64,000 bases of DNA from Candidatus Villigracilis adiacens (GCA_016703605.1 JADJBU010000001.1:78911-142910); one strand, 5' to 3'. Shown: positions 25,608-35,200, counted from the first letter of the stretch. The notes: generated by a model not told the origin, from the sequence alone. A program made the numbers and translations.

Positions 25608-26340
25608 AGGGAACCTCGGCCGTCTCGATACGGTGTTTGCCGTTATGGGTAATGGTATCCACCTGCCCATCCACCAGGTTGATGGTTCGTTGCGTATGCA
25701 CCGCCGTCTTCGGATCGTGCGTCACCATCACGATGGTTGTGCCCTGCTCGTGCAATTGATGCAGCAGGTTCATGATCTCCGTGCCGGAGCGGGTATCGAG
25801 ATTGCCCGTCGGCTCGTCTGCGATGACCATAACCGGGTCGTTGATGAGTGCGCGTGCAATTGCCACGCGCTGCTGCTGTCCGCCGGAGAGTTCATGCGGC
25901 TGATGATTCATGCGCGAGCCGAGTCCAACCAATTCGAGCATCGTTCGCGCCTTTTTCAAACTTTCTTCCTTCGTCTTTGGGTTGACTCGGTTGTACAAAA
26001 ATGGCAGGGTCACATTTTGCAGGGCAGTGGTTCGTGCCAGCAGGTTGTAGGCTTGAAAGATAAAACCGATCTTCTGGTTGCGGACGGATGCCAATTGCAC
26101 CTTGTCGAGTTGACTGACATCTTCGCCGTCCAAAAAATACTGCCCCGCTGTCGGCTGGGAAAGACAACCGAGGATATGCATCAGTGTGCTTTTGCCCGAG
26201 CCGGAAGGTCCCATGATGGCGACGAACTCGCCCTGATGAATATCAATATTGACTCCGTTCAACGCCGCCACCTGAATATCGCCCATACCATAGACCTTGG
26301 TGATGCCCACAGTTTTTATGATGCTGTGTGCCGCGCTCAT
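25594..26340 (-). CDS. MacB/LolD-type ABC transporter ATPase
   Basis: This 248-residue ATPase carries Walker A GPSGSGKST, Q-loop IFQAYNLL, signature LSGGQQQR, Walker B VIADEPTGNLD and the H-loop VTHDP. Together with the following FtsX-type permease it forms a MacB-like pump. Start and stop overlap the neighbouring genes by a few bases, so the adaptor, ATPase and permease are tightly coupled. Confidence 0.94.
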   Translation of the reverse strand: MSAAHSIIKTVGITKVYGMGDIQVAALNGVNIDIHQGEFVAIMGPSGSGKSTLMHILGCLSQPTAGQYFLDGEDVSQLDKVQLASVRNQKIGFIFQAYNLLARTTALQNVTLPFLYNRVNPKTKEESLKKARTMLELVGLGSRMNHQPHELSGGQQQRVAIARALINDPVMVIADEPTGNLDTRSGTEIMNLLHQLHEQGTTIVMVTHDPKTAVHTQRTINLVDGQVDTITHNGKHRIETAEVPYEAN

Positions 26341-27821
26341 TGCGTCTCCACAATGCCTGTCGTGACAGTTTCGCCCGCTTCAATTCCAGAGACGATCTCA
26401 GCGTACAACAAATCTTGAATCCCAACTTCCACCACGCGCAAACGCGGCTCGCCATTTTCCATCACAAAGACCGCGTACTGGTCGCCCGCCTTGTGCAACG
26501 CCTCGATCGGAATCAGCACCGCATCTTCCGCGCGTCCGCCGATCACGTCCACTGAGGCGGCCGTGCCAAGTGGAAGTTTGAAATCGCCCGCGTTGATTTC
26601 GGTCAACTGCACCAGCGCCCGCACCACCGAGGTATTGTTCGAGGAAAACAAACCGGGGTCGACTTGTGTCACCATGCCGTTGTAGGTTTTGTCCGGCAGA
26701 ATGTCGAAGATTACGTCGGTCTCATAACCAACCACCACGCTCGCCCAATCGGATTCATCCAGGTACACTTCGAGATATGGCTGGCTCAAATCGGCAATCG
26801 TCACAACCGACGAACCGCCGCTCACGCTGTCGCCGATGGAAATGTCGATGGACATGATCGTGCCCGAGATTGGGGCAATGAGCCGCGTTCCATCCAGATC
26901 GGCTTGCGCAGTTTCCAGCGCAGAACGGGCTTGCTCCAATTCGGTCAAGCCGCTGCCGGTTGCATTATCCGGCACATCGCCGCCGGTCAGCGCGGCATAC
27001 AGATATTCGGCTTCCTGCAAGGTGGCTTTGGCAAGTTCCAACTCCGCCCGCGCCGCAAGGATTTCGCCCTCCGAAGGCGCGTTCAACTCCGTGCCATCCG
27101 AAAAATATTTCGGCAGGTAATAGCTGACATATCGTCCCTGCGCTTCCTTCAAGGCATTTTGAGCGATCTTAAGATCGGACTCGGCTTTCTCCAGAGCCTT
27201 TTTCGCCTCCTCATCATTCGGCGACTCTTTGACCTTCGCCTCAGACTCTGCCACGGCTAATTCTGCTTCGGCGAGCTTGTCCTCCGCCCGCAACGCTTCC
27301 GGGCTGATGAGATATGCGAGAGTACTCCACGCATCTGAGACGCTTGTCGTTGCCTCTGCGATCGTCTGCTGGGCGGTGGCGATGGCGCTGGGGGAGGTCA
27401 ATTCGAGATAGGCGCGGTTCGCTTCGAGATAAGCGGTTTGCGCGTCAGTATCGTCAACTTGAGCCAGTAACGCGCCCGCCTCCACTTTATCGCCGACCAT
27501 CACAAAGACTTCGGTCACATCGCCTGCGGTGCTGAAAGCCAGATCGCTTTCGTTCTCAGAGATGAGCGTGCCTGTTCCGCTGGCATAGATGATGAGATCG
27601 CCGCGTGTGGCGTTTGTGGTTTGCAGCGCATTTTCGCTGGTGGTCTCGTTGGTGGTCTGCGTACTTTGATAATACGCATATCCGCCGCCGCCCGCCGCCA
27701 GGGTGAGGACGACGATGGCGGCAATCCAGATCGTCTTTTTCGGCAGTTTGGATAGTTTGGAAAGAAGAGCTATTCCCCGCGCCCTGCCCGGCGCATCGTT
27801 GGAGTTTGTTGTCATGGACAT
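26337..27821 (-). CDS. HlyD/MacA-type efflux adaptor protein (copy 1)
   Basis: This 494-residue membrane-fusion protein has one transmembrane helix (about residues 23-45), lipoyl half VMVGDKVEAGALLAQVDD, a long coiled coil rich in Ala/Glu/Lys (about 150-300), second half RLIAPISGTIMSIDISIGD, and barrel domains. Its stop overlaps the ATPase start (ATGA). It is the probable dedicated adaptor of the MacB-like pump and heads the operon. The ATG at 27821 has GGGA 7 bp upstream; the longer frame to 27863 is less likely. Confidence 0.88.
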   Translation of the reverse strand: MSMTTNSNDAPGRARGIALLSKLSKLPKKTIWIAAIVVLTLAAGGGGYAYYQSTQTTNETTSENALQTTNATRGDLIIYASGTGTLISENESDLAFSTAGDVTEVFVMVGDKVEAGALLAQVDDTDAQTAYLEANRAYLELTSPSAIATAQQTIAEATTSVSDAWSTLAYLISPEALRAEDKLAEAELAVAESEAKVKESPNDEEAKKALEKAESDLKIAQNALKEAQGRYVSYYLPKYFSDGTELNAPSEGEILAARAELELAKATLQEAEYLYAALTGGDVPDNATGSGLTELEQARSALETAQADLDGTRLIAPISGTIMSIDISIGDSVSGGSSVVTIADLSQPYLEVYLDESDWASVVVGYETDVIFDILPDKTYNGMVTQVDPGLFSSNNTSVVRALVQLTEINAGDFKLPLGTAASVDVIGGRAEDAVLIPIEALHKAGDQYAVFVMENGEPRLRVVEVGIQDLLYAEIVSGIEAGETVTTGIVETQ

Positions 27822-27949
27822 GAATTCCCTGTCTGTAAGTGATGGAAACGATATTTCCCCCACAATATAAAAAACATAACTGTGAAAACGCTGTGAAATT
27901 CATGAGCGAAACGTGCGCGTTTATTTCTCACAAATCGCTCACTGCTTTC

Positions 27950-27980
27950 TTGGCTTTTTCACAGGTTGAATTTCTACAAT
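27950..27980 (+). promoter_or_regulatory. Promoter-like element ahead of the candidate small RNA
   Basis: TTGGCT and TACAAT are separated by 19 bp, with TTTTCACAG between them. A closely matching element (TTGCTT, TTTTCACAG, TAGAAT) lies at 28186-28215. The minus strand has two further CTGTGAAA words at 27882-27895, so this divide repeats one short motif five times. A shared regulator is possible. Confidence 0.5.
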
Positions 27981-27984
27981 GGGG

Positions 27985-28140
27985 GCGTTCAACCAATCCT
28001 GGTTGAGGAAAGGAGGTCGCAGCGACCTTGACCCCGCTTCAATGGTTCGATCTCTGAAAGGAGGTGGATTCGTCAGCGTAAACGAAATCCTGTAGGCAAG
28101 ATGAGCGTCCCCCGCACCCTCCCTGCGGGGGACGCTTTTT
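27985..28140 (+). ncRNA. Candidate structured small RNA with two exposed Shine-Dalgarno-like sequences
   Basis: From the promoter-like element the plus strand gives four stem-loops in a row: TCAACCA-atcc-TGGTTGA at 27989; AGGTC-gcagc-GACCT at 28014; GGATTCGT paired with ACGAAATCC at 28066-28090; and a strong terminator at 28105. Two purine stretches, GGAAAGGAGGT (28007) and GAAAGGAGGTG (28056), match the complement of the usual bacterial 16S rRNA 3' end almost perfectly but are not followed by a start codon at normal spacing. A 38-codon frame (27979-28095) also fits here but begins at the -10 element, so an RNA product is favoured. Confidence 0.5.
28105..28140 (+). terminator. Strong intrinsic terminator
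   Basis: An 11-bp perfect GC-rich stem (GCGTCCCCCGC and GCGGGGGACGC) with a 9-nt loop is followed by TTTTTGTTTT. It ends the short plus-strand transcript that starts near 27985. No protein gene precedes it on this strand. Confidence 0.88.
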
Positions 28141-28185
28141 GTTTTCATGGCTCACATTACTCTCAGTGTTTTCACAGTTATTTCT

Positions 28186-28215
28186 TTGCTTTTTCACAGT
28201 TTTAATTTTTAGAAT
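28186..28215 (+). promoter_or_regulatory. Probable promoter of the glycosyltransferase-lipoprotein operon
   Basis: TTGCTT and TAGAAT lie 18 bp apart, with TTTTCACAG in the spacer, as in the element at 27950. It stands about 145 bp upstream of the GT39 start and just ahead of a structured leader. Confidence 0.5.
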
Positions 28216-28326
28216 ACCGGAACCTTCCTCGGGGTTTCCGTAGTGGCGGTTCCTGCCTGACCCAACAGGAAATTGTGTTCCCCAACCTCCCGCTTCCCCT
28301 CCCTTGTACCGCCACTACGTTTTTTT
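28213..28326 (+). promoter_or_regulatory. Structured 5' leader with intrinsic terminator, possible attenuator
   Basis: The leader holds a small stem (GGAACC with GGTTTCC), an inner hairpin (TCCTG/CAGGA), and a long-range perfect 12-bp pair (CGTAGTGGCGGT at 28239 and ACCGCCACTACG at 28308) followed by seven T. The GT39 gene begins 31 bp later. A terminator placed between promoter and gene suggests attenuation or a riboswitch-like control. No known riboswitch class was recognised. Confidence 0.55.
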
Positions 28327-28357
28327 ATTCTGAACGCAAAGAGACCGTCAAAAAAAC

Positions 28358-30421
28358 ATGAACAAAACAGACACCGTAAGCTCGTTCAATATCCCCTCCA
28401 GTCTGGCGCAAAGTAAAAGCAAAATTCTATCCCTGTTTGCGCTGACGCTCATCCTTTTGCTGGGCGCGTACCTGCGTTTTATCAATCTCGATTCACTGGG
28501 ATACGTCAACCATTACTATGCCGCTGCTGTCAAAAGCATGTTGCAATCCTGGAATAACTTCTTCTTTGTTGCGGCGGAACCGGGCGGTTCCGTGTCGGTG
28601 GACAAGCCCCCGGTGGGATTGTGGTTACAAGCCATTTCCGCCTATTTTCTCGGCGTGAACACGCTTGGCTTGCTGCTGCCGCAAATTCTTTCAGGGCTGG
28701 CAGCTGTGGTTCTGGTCCATCACCTCGTCCGCCGTTCGTTTGGCGCAGCAGCCGGTTTGCTTGCCGCGCTGGCTTTGGCTGTCACTCCTGTCGCTGTGGC
28801 GGTGGAGCGCAACAACACCATTGACAGCATCATGATCCTCTTCCTGTTGCTCGCGGCGTGGATGTTCATCAAAGCTACTGAAACGACGAAGCGGCGTTTT
28901 CTGTTTCTCGGCGCGTTGTTCATTGGCATCGCCTTCAACGTCAAAATGCTGGCGGCGTACCTGCCCATCCCCGCGTTCTTCGCGCTCTACTTTCTGGGCG
29001 CACGCGAAAACGCGTGGAAAAGGATCGGCAAGATCGCGCTGACGGGCGTCCTGGCGCTTGCCGTCTCCTTCGCGTGGGCAATTGCCGTGGACTTGACTCC
29101 CGCCGACCAGCGTCCATACGTGGGCAGCAGCAGTGACAACTCCGAACTTACGTTGATTCTCGGATACAACGGAGTCAACCGCCTGCTGGGGATGAGACGC
29201 GGCGGCGGGGCGACTCCAATCGAACGCGCCGCCTCAGACTCGGCTGGAGATGGGTCTTCGCCAGAGAATTTATCCATCCCCTCGGGCAGACGCCCGCAAT
29301 CGCCGGCGGATTCGGAACGTTCGCAGCGGAGTCCAAACCAGGATGGCGGCAGCCAGCCCGGGGGGAGTTCCAGAAGCGGCACTCCATCCGATATCGGTGA
29401 GAAAGGGGCGTTGCGGTTGTTTATCGCGCCGTTAAGCAAGGAGACCAGCTGGCTTTTGCCGATTGCGCTGACGGGCATTTTGTTGCTTGTGTCTGGACGA
29501 TGGACGTTTCCGCTTTCGGAAAAACATCAGGCATTGGCTCTGTGGGGCGGGTGGTTGTTGACGGGCGGTGTCTTTTTCAGCGTGGCGTCCTACTTCCATG
29601 AATATTACCTGACCCTGCTCGCCGCGCCGCTGGCTGCCCTGGTTGGGATCGGCATCATTGAACTGTGGCGGCTGGGCGAAAGGCGCACATATTTTGCCGC
29701 TGTTTGTTTTGTTGTGTCTGCCGCATTGACGATTGCCTTCCAGTTTTACACGGCTTCGGCGTTTGCGGAATCTCCCGCCTGGCTTTTGCCGACAGTCATC
29801 GTCGCGCTCGTCGGCGCGATTCTAACGATTGCATCCCTCAAAGTCCGCCGGTTGAAGTTGACAGGTGTTGTCCTGCTGATCCTTTCGATGTTTATCACCC
29901 CGGGGATTTGGTCTGCGTATACCGCTTTGAATCCAGGCAGGAATCTTTCATTGCCTGCGGCTTATTCGGGAAACGGGAACAGCCCGTCGAACAACGGTAA
30001 TGCGAGCGTGAACCAAACCTTGTTGGATTATCTCGAGGAAAACACGCAGGATGTCGAATATCTGGTGGTGGTTCCTTCGTCCATGCAGGGCTCGGATTAT
30101 GTGCTTGCTTCGGGGCGCCCCGTCCTTTATGCCGGGGGATTCAAAGGCAGTGATGAGGTCGTCACTGCCGAAGATTTAGCCCAGATGGCGGCAGACGGCG
30201 AAATCCGTTATGTGTATTGGGGTTCGCAGGGAAGCGGGAATAAATCCGAAATCTCGAATTGGATTGCATCCGCCTGCGCTGTGGTCGAGGGATTCGATAC
30301 CGTCACCCGTAATTCCGGCGCGCCAGACGGTACATCCACAGGCGCGGGTTCACCCTCGACCTCCGATGCGCGTTCCGGGGAGAATCAATCCATCACGCTA
30401 TATGACTGCGAGGTTCAATGA
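28358..30421 (+). CDS. GT39/ArnT-like membrane glycosyltransferase
   Basis: This 687-residue polytopic membrane protein belongs to the dolichyl-phosphate-mannose-type (GT39/ArnT/YkcB-like) glycosyltransferases, which move a sugar from a polyprenyl-phosphate carrier to a protein or glycan outside the membrane. The N-terminal loop NHYYAAAVKSM and the segment GGSVSVDKPPVGLWLQAISA are typical of the YkcB-like branch. About 11 helices are visible. A loop at about residues 285-350 is very Ser/Gly/Pro/Arg-rich and low in complexity. The final 160 residues are soluble. Two lipoprotein genes follow, and these may be its substrates, as Thr/Pro-rich linkers are common O-glycosylation sites (inference). 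Confidence 0.87.
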   Translation: MNKTDTVSSFNIPSSLAQSKSKILSLFALTLILLLGAYLRFINLDSLGYVNHYYAAAVKSMLQSWNNFFFVAAEPGGSVSVDKPPVGLWLQAISAYFLGVNTLGLLLPQILSGLAAVVLVHHLVRRSFGAAAGLLAALALAVTPVAVAVERNNTIDSIMILFLLLAAWMFIKATETTKRRFLFLGALFIGIAFNVKMLAAYLPIPAFFALYFLGARENAWKRIGKIALTGVLALAVSFAWAIAVDLTPADQRPYVGSSSDNSELTLILGYNGVNRLLGMRRGGGATPIERAASDSAGDGSSPENLSIPSGRRPQSPADSERSQRSPNQDGGSQPGGSSRSGTPSDIGEKGALRLFIAPLSKETSWLLPIALTGILLLVSGRWTFPLSEKHQALALWGGWLLTGGVFFSVASYFHEYYLTLLAAPLAALVGIGIIELWRLGERRTYFAAVCFVVSAALTIAFQFYTASAFAESPAWLLPTVIVALVGAILTIASLKVRRLKLTGVVLLILSMFITPGIWSAYTALNPGRNLSLPAAYSGNGNSPSNNGNASVNQTLLDYLEENTQDVEYLVVVPSSMQGSDYVLASGRPVLYAGGFKGSDEVVTAEDLAQMAADGEIRYVYWGSQGSGNKSEISNWIASACAVVEGFDTVTRNSGAPDGTSTGAGSPSTSDARSGENQSITLYDCEVQ

Positions 30422-30441
30422 CCGATAAATAATATGCGCGT

Positions 30442-30499
30442 AACGTCCCGAAGGCTTTCGCAAATCAAGCCTGTTGTTCGACTAAACCTTCGGGACGTT
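30442..30499 (+). terminator. Inverted repeat after the glycosyltransferase gene
   Basis: Perfect 13-bp arms (AACGTCCCGAAGG and complement) enclose a 32-nt loop and end in GTTTTGG. The T-run is short, so partial termination or message processing between the GT39 and lipoprotein genes is more likely than a full stop. Confidence 0.6.
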
Positions 30500-30546
30500 T
30501 TGGCAGAACTGTCTTGCACCAAAACCAAAAACCAAAAAGGAACAAT

Positions 30547-31284
30547 ATGAAAAAAATATTTTTGACAACATTGCTTTTGCTGACCGCTCTCTTGAGCGCC
30601 TGCGCGACGACTCCCGCCGCATCGGATTCCCAGGACACTCCAGGAGACGCAACCGCTGTGGCGGAACTTGTCACTCAGGGATTGACCGCCGCCGCGCCTG
30701 TGGCGACCAACAAGCCCGCTGAAACGACTTCCGTTCAGTTGACGAGCGATTACGAAAATGCCGTCTCTGTGGAGATGCAACTGGCGCTCGGAATGATGAA
30801 TCTCGAGGGGACGGCAAACGCAATCACGAAAGAGCAGGCGGCTGCCTTGCTGCCTTTGTGGACTTTATTCTCCACCCTGAGCCAGAGCATGATGCCGGAT
30901 ATGAGCAGTATGGGGCAGGGACAGGCGGGAGGCACGCCCCAGCCGCCGACCGTGGACGAAGATGCACAGAAACAACTGGCGGAGTTGACCGAACAGATTC
31001 GATCCGCGCTGACGGTTGAGCAGATTCAGGCGATTGCCGATATGAAGATCACGCAGGAGTCGGCGCAGACGATCATGCAGGAATTGGGATTGGAGATGAA
31101 CGCTCCGCAGGGGGGCGGCGCGCCTTCTGATGCCGGTGGGCAGGGCGGGCAGCAACCTCCCAGCGGAGATCAAGGCATGGGCATGCCGCCCACGGATGGA
31201 GGTCAGATGAGAGGCGGGGGGTTCATCCGGCCGCAATTGCTGGAAGCGCTGATCAAATATTTGGAAACGAAGTCCGCTTCCTGA
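30547..31284 (+). CDS. Gly/Met-rich lipoprotein with LTxxQ-like repeats (copy B)
   Basis: This 245-residue lipoprotein has Cys19 in LSAC. It repeats the plan of the protein at 23505-24158: NAITKEQAAALLPLWTLFS, then LTVEQIQAIADMKITQES, then a Gly/Gln/Met/Pro-rich tract and a C-terminal helix (LLEALIKYLETKSAS). The ATG at 30547 is chosen because a signal peptide starts there and AAAGGAAC precedes it. It stands between the GT39 gene and the NBR1-domain lipoprotein gene. Function unknown. Confidence 0.75.
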   Translation: MKKIFLTTLLLLTALLSACATTPAASDSQDTPGDATAVAELVTQGLTAAAPVATNKPAETTSVQLTSDYENAVSVEMQLALGMMNLEGTANAITKEQAAALLPLWTLFSTLSQSMMPDMSSMGQGQAGGTPQPPTVDEDAQKQLAELTEQIRSALTVEQIQAIADMKITQESAQTIMQELGLEMNAPQGGGAPSDAGGQGGQQPPSGDQGMGMPPTDGGQMRGGGFIRPQLLEALIKYLETKSAS

Positions 31285-31305
31285 TGGAGTCGAATCTGAA
31301 AAGAA

Positions 31306-32046
31306 ATGAAAGCAAAATTTGCAACCCTGATTGTTGCCTTCGCATTGATGCTGTCTGCCTGTGGCGCGGAGGAGAGAGAAGGACTTGTTGATGAATCGGC
31401 GGTAAATGGGGTGTATACCCAGGTGGCGTTGACGCTCTCCGCGCAGCCGATGGTCGTCACGCCGACATTCGCGCCGACGTTGACTTTGGCGCCGACGACC
31501 ACGTTGATTCCCACCGCCCTGAGAACTGCAACGTCTGCCCCGGTTTCTTCCTCGTCTGGCGGCGGAGCGGTGGGTTGTGATAACTCGGACTACCTCAGCG
31601 ATGTCACCATCCCGGATGGCACGGTGATTACGCCCGGTTCCACCTTCACCAAGACGTGGAGTTTGCAGAATACCGGCTCATGCGAATGGACGACTTCCTA
31701 TTCCATCGCATTTTACAGCGGCGATGCCATGAGCGGGGCGACAACCACCTTGAGCGAAGCGGTCAGTTCGGGCGGAAGCGGGAGCATCTCGGTCGAACTG
31801 ACCGCCCCGACCACCACCGGCTCGTATATTGGATATTGGCGTTTGCAGAATGCGTCCGGGGTTTCATTTGGCGGGGCGGTTTATGTGCAGATCGTCGTCT
31901 CCGGCAGCACCGCCACAACGACCTACACCCCAACCGCGACCAGCGAAGACGAAGCGACCAGCACGCCCACTTCCACCACCGAACCGTCTTCCACGCCGGA
32001 GCCAACGAAAACGCCCGCGCCGACGGAGACGCCGACACCGGGATAG
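31306..32046 (+). CDS. Lipoprotein with NBR1-type Ig-like domain (copy B)
   Basis: This 246-residue lipoprotein has Cys19 in LSAC. A Thr/Pro linker is followed by the Ig-like domain (IPDGTVITPGSTFTKTWSLQ, NTGSCEW, TGSYIGYWRLQNASGVSFGG). A second Thr/Pro/Glu-rich tail of about 45 residues ends the protein; copy A at 21387 lacks such a tail apart from a short acidic end. Long Thr/Pro stretches suggest surface display and possible O-glycosylation by the GT39 enzyme two genes upstream. Confidence 0.85.
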   Translation: MKAKFATLIVAFALMLSACGAEEREGLVDESAVNGVYTQVALTLSAQPMVVTPTFAPTLTLAPTTTLIPTALRTATSAPVSSSSGGGAVGCDNSDYLSDVTIPDGTVITPGSTFTKTWSLQNTGSCEWTTSYSIAFYSGDAMSGATTTLSEAVSSGGSGSISVELTAPTTTGSYIGYWRLQNASGVSFGGAVYVQIVVSGSTATTTYTPTATSEDEATSTPTSTTEPSSTPEPTKTPAPTETPTPG

Positions 32047-32089
32047 GTTGAAACGGGATCGTATTGCGTTGCGCACCTATTGCATCGGT

Positions 32090-32177
32090 ACAAATCAAAA
32101 GCGGCGGAGAATTTTCTCCGCCGCCCACGCTCGCCTGCGAAAATGCGCCCCGCCGGATAGATTCCGATTGCGGTTGT
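32090..32177. repeat. Dispersed hairpin repeat, copy 2
   Basis: A perfect palindrome arm pair (GCGGCGGAGA, TCTCCGCCGC) with an AATT-like centre at 32101-32124 is preceded by AATCAAAA. It is followed by CCACGCTCG, GCCCCGCCGGA and ATTCCGATTGCGGTTGT. The same modules in the same order occur at 53713 and 62372. Here the ATACCAGATATG segment is missing. The rest of the 32047-32268 gap shows no gene. Confidence 0.8.
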
Positions 32178-32268
32178 ACTCGTTTGATTTACCAGATCTG
32201 TTTGCGCAAAAACGCAGGGACGTAGCGCATGAGTCGTATCCATGAATCCATCCATGCTGTAACGGAAA

Positions 32269-35200
32269 ATGAATTTGCGATACACTGTAGGCAATATGCG
32301 CCTTTCCCGCATCCTTCGCACAAAATTGATCCCTCCGCCGCGCAACGCCCGCACCCTTTCGCGCCCGCGAGTGGTTCAGACCTTGAAACAGGCGTTGGAC
32401 TATCGTTTCACCATTTTGCAAGCGGAAGCGGGGTATGGAAAAAGCACAGCACTTGCAGAACTGGCGGCAGATCATCAGTCAGTTTTATGGTATCAAGCCA
32501 ATGAAGAAGATAACGATCCGTTGGTTTTTCTGTTGCAACTGTGTCATGCACTTCAACACACGCTACCCAATGTTGCCAACCTTCCCTCCGCATTTTTAGA
32601 AGCGTGGGATGGCGCTCAGGGTCCGCTCCCGTGGCGCGGTCTTGTTGATCAGATCATCAACGCGATTGCAGACTCATCCATCCCACCGACTTTATTCATC
32701 CTCGACGATGCACATCTACTCACCGATACCGGCGAATTACCTCACATTCTAGATCGCCTGATTGGGTTGGCTCCCGTTCACTTTCACATTTTATTGGCGG
32801 GACGTCCCACCATCAGCCTGCCCAACCTCACTCGCTGGCGCGCAAAAGGCGAGGTACTGATCCTCGATCAAACCACGCTGACTTTCACCAAAAATGAGAT
32901 CGGTTCCCTCTTCGGCACACGTTACGGACTCGAACTCACCAGCGAAGAACTCGACTCGCTTCTTGAGTATACAGAAGGCTGGGCAATTGGCTTGCAACTC
33001 ATCTGGCAAAGCATTCGCTCACAATCTCCGCTGACTCTTGAATTTCCATTACGCTGGCAAACCGACTCGCTCGAAACTCTTTTCGATATGCTTGCCCATG
33101 AAGTCTTCGAGCGCCAGCCTGCTGACGTACGCGAATTCCTTCTCATCACCTCCATCTTGCGCGATCTAAGCCCCGAAGTCTGTGATGCCCTGCGAAGTGC
33201 AGCGGGGTATTTGGGCGGCGATTCCGCTTCCATGCTGGCATACCTTCGGCGGCAAGACCTGTTTGTGGCAGAAACAGCCGCAGGCTCGCTTCGCTATCAT
33301 CACATCTTTCATAACTTCCTGCGCCAGCAGTCTCCAACCGAGACGCGCACAAAATGGCATCGCGATGCCGCCGCATACTTCATCTCTCGTAAAAACCCGG
33401 AGGATGCGATCTATCACCTGCTGGAAGCCGAAGCATGGGAAGATGTTGCCGATCTGCTCGATACATACGCTGCTACGCTTCTTTCTACGGGACGGCTGGA
33501 TACGCTTGCGAGTTACATCGACTCCCTCCCGAGCCTTTCCCTGCAACAACATCCCAACTTGTTGTTCACCCTCGGCGAGTTAGCCCGTATGCACAGCCGC
33601 TTCGACGAAGCGCAAGGCTGGTACAAGCAAGCCGAACTCACCTGGCGTCAACGCGCGCAACAAGACGGCATTGCCCGTGCCCTGCGCGGGCAAGCCCGCG
33701 TCTATCTTGATACGGTCAACCCGTCACAAGCCGAAAAACTACTTGAAGAAGCGATTCGCCTAAGCGACGGTTTTGAAGACCGCGAGGCGCAAGTCCGTTT
33801 GTTCGAGCTGCTGGCAGAAAACAAACTCAACTCCGGTCATGCTGAAGAAGCGGAACGACTGCGCCAGCGTGCCGAGGAACTGCGTGCCGAAGGTCCGTCG
33901 AATGACCAACTGTGGTTCCGTGTGCTGCTGCGTACCGGCCGCCTTGAAGAAGCCCGAAAAGGGCTGGAAGAACTCGCCGAAGCCGAGAACCGCGAACCTG
34001 TCCAAACTCCGCGTGCCCACCGTGAGACGAAGCTGCTTCTTTCTTTAATCTACTCTCTGATGGGCATGAGTAAACATGCATATCAATCTGCGTTGGATGG
34101 TATTGAACGCGGCGATAAGTTGAAGTCACCATATGTTACCGCGGTGGGGCATATGCGGCAGGGACATGCTCTTAACTTGATACAGAATGTTGATGAAAAT
34201 AATTTTACGCGGGCAACCTCTGCATTTGAAATTACCGTTTCATTAAGCAAAACATTAGATGTCCCGCGCCTTTCGGTCGAAGCCAATTGGGGATTGTGCC
34301 GCGCGTATGGATATCGCGGCGACTTACAGCGCGCACAGCGTCATGCGCAAGGCGCCATCGATATTGCTGCCGAAGCAGGCGATGAATGGGTCGCTTCACT
34401 CACCCGTCTGACGATGGGGGCGAGCTTGATGATGGCTTCTCGTTATGAAGCTGCAGAAGTCTGGTTGAATCGTGCCGTGCGCGGCTTTGAAGAATGCAGT
34501 GACTCTTTCGGTCGTACTGCAGCCCGCTTGTGGCTGGCGTATGGTTACTTCAAACAAAAGCAGCTTGATTTAGTTGCACAGATCCTTCCCGACATCCTTG
34601 CGGCTTGTCAGCAAAATGGCTATTACTTTTTATTCACCCGCCCTACGCTGCTGGGTCCTGTCGATGAGCGCATGTTCGTGCCATTGCTTTTGCATGCCCG
34701 TCAGCTTGGTTGGGAGAGCGGGTATGTAGACCGTTTGCTGAACATCCTTGGCTTGCGTGAGATCAGAGTCCACCCTGGGTTTAGACTCAGCATTGAAACG
34801 CTGGGCAACTTTCAGGTTAAGAGAGGAAGCGAGGTCATTCCGTCGAATGGCTGGCGGCGCGAGAAGTCACGCCAACTTTTTCAACTGCTGCTCACGTATC
34901 GTCAATCTCCGCTCGACCGCGACCAGATCTGTGAACATCTCTGGCCCGAAGCCGACCCCGCCACGGCGCAACGCAATTTCAAGATCACCTTGAATACGCT
35001 TTATCAAGTTCTCGAACCAGATCGGGATGCCGGGAGTGACTCAGCTTTTATCGTGCGCGACGGGACGACCTACACCCTGCGCCTCCACGCCGACCTCTGG
35101 CTGGACTCTGACCATTTCATCCGCCTTACCCGGGAAGGACTTAAACCCAATTCCAATTCGATGCCACTGCTTGAAGAGGCGGTGACGTTGTATCACGGCG

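Noticed and set aside
28042..28052. GGTTCGATCT as the T-loop of a tRNA.
   Set aside because: No acceptor stem, anticodon arm or matching D-loop is found around it.
27979..28095. A 38-codon frame starting MGAFNQSWLRKGG and ending just before a terminator.
   Set aside because: Its ATG overlaps the -10-like element, it has no ribosome-binding site, and the DNA is better explained by stem-loops. It is kept as an alternative in the small-RNA entry.
32101..32124. GCGGCGGAGA hairpin as an intrinsic terminator, since TTTTGATTT follows on the minus strand.
   Set aside because: Both neighbouring genes are on the plus strand, and the same hairpin recurs with a shared long flank. A dispersed repeat explains it better.
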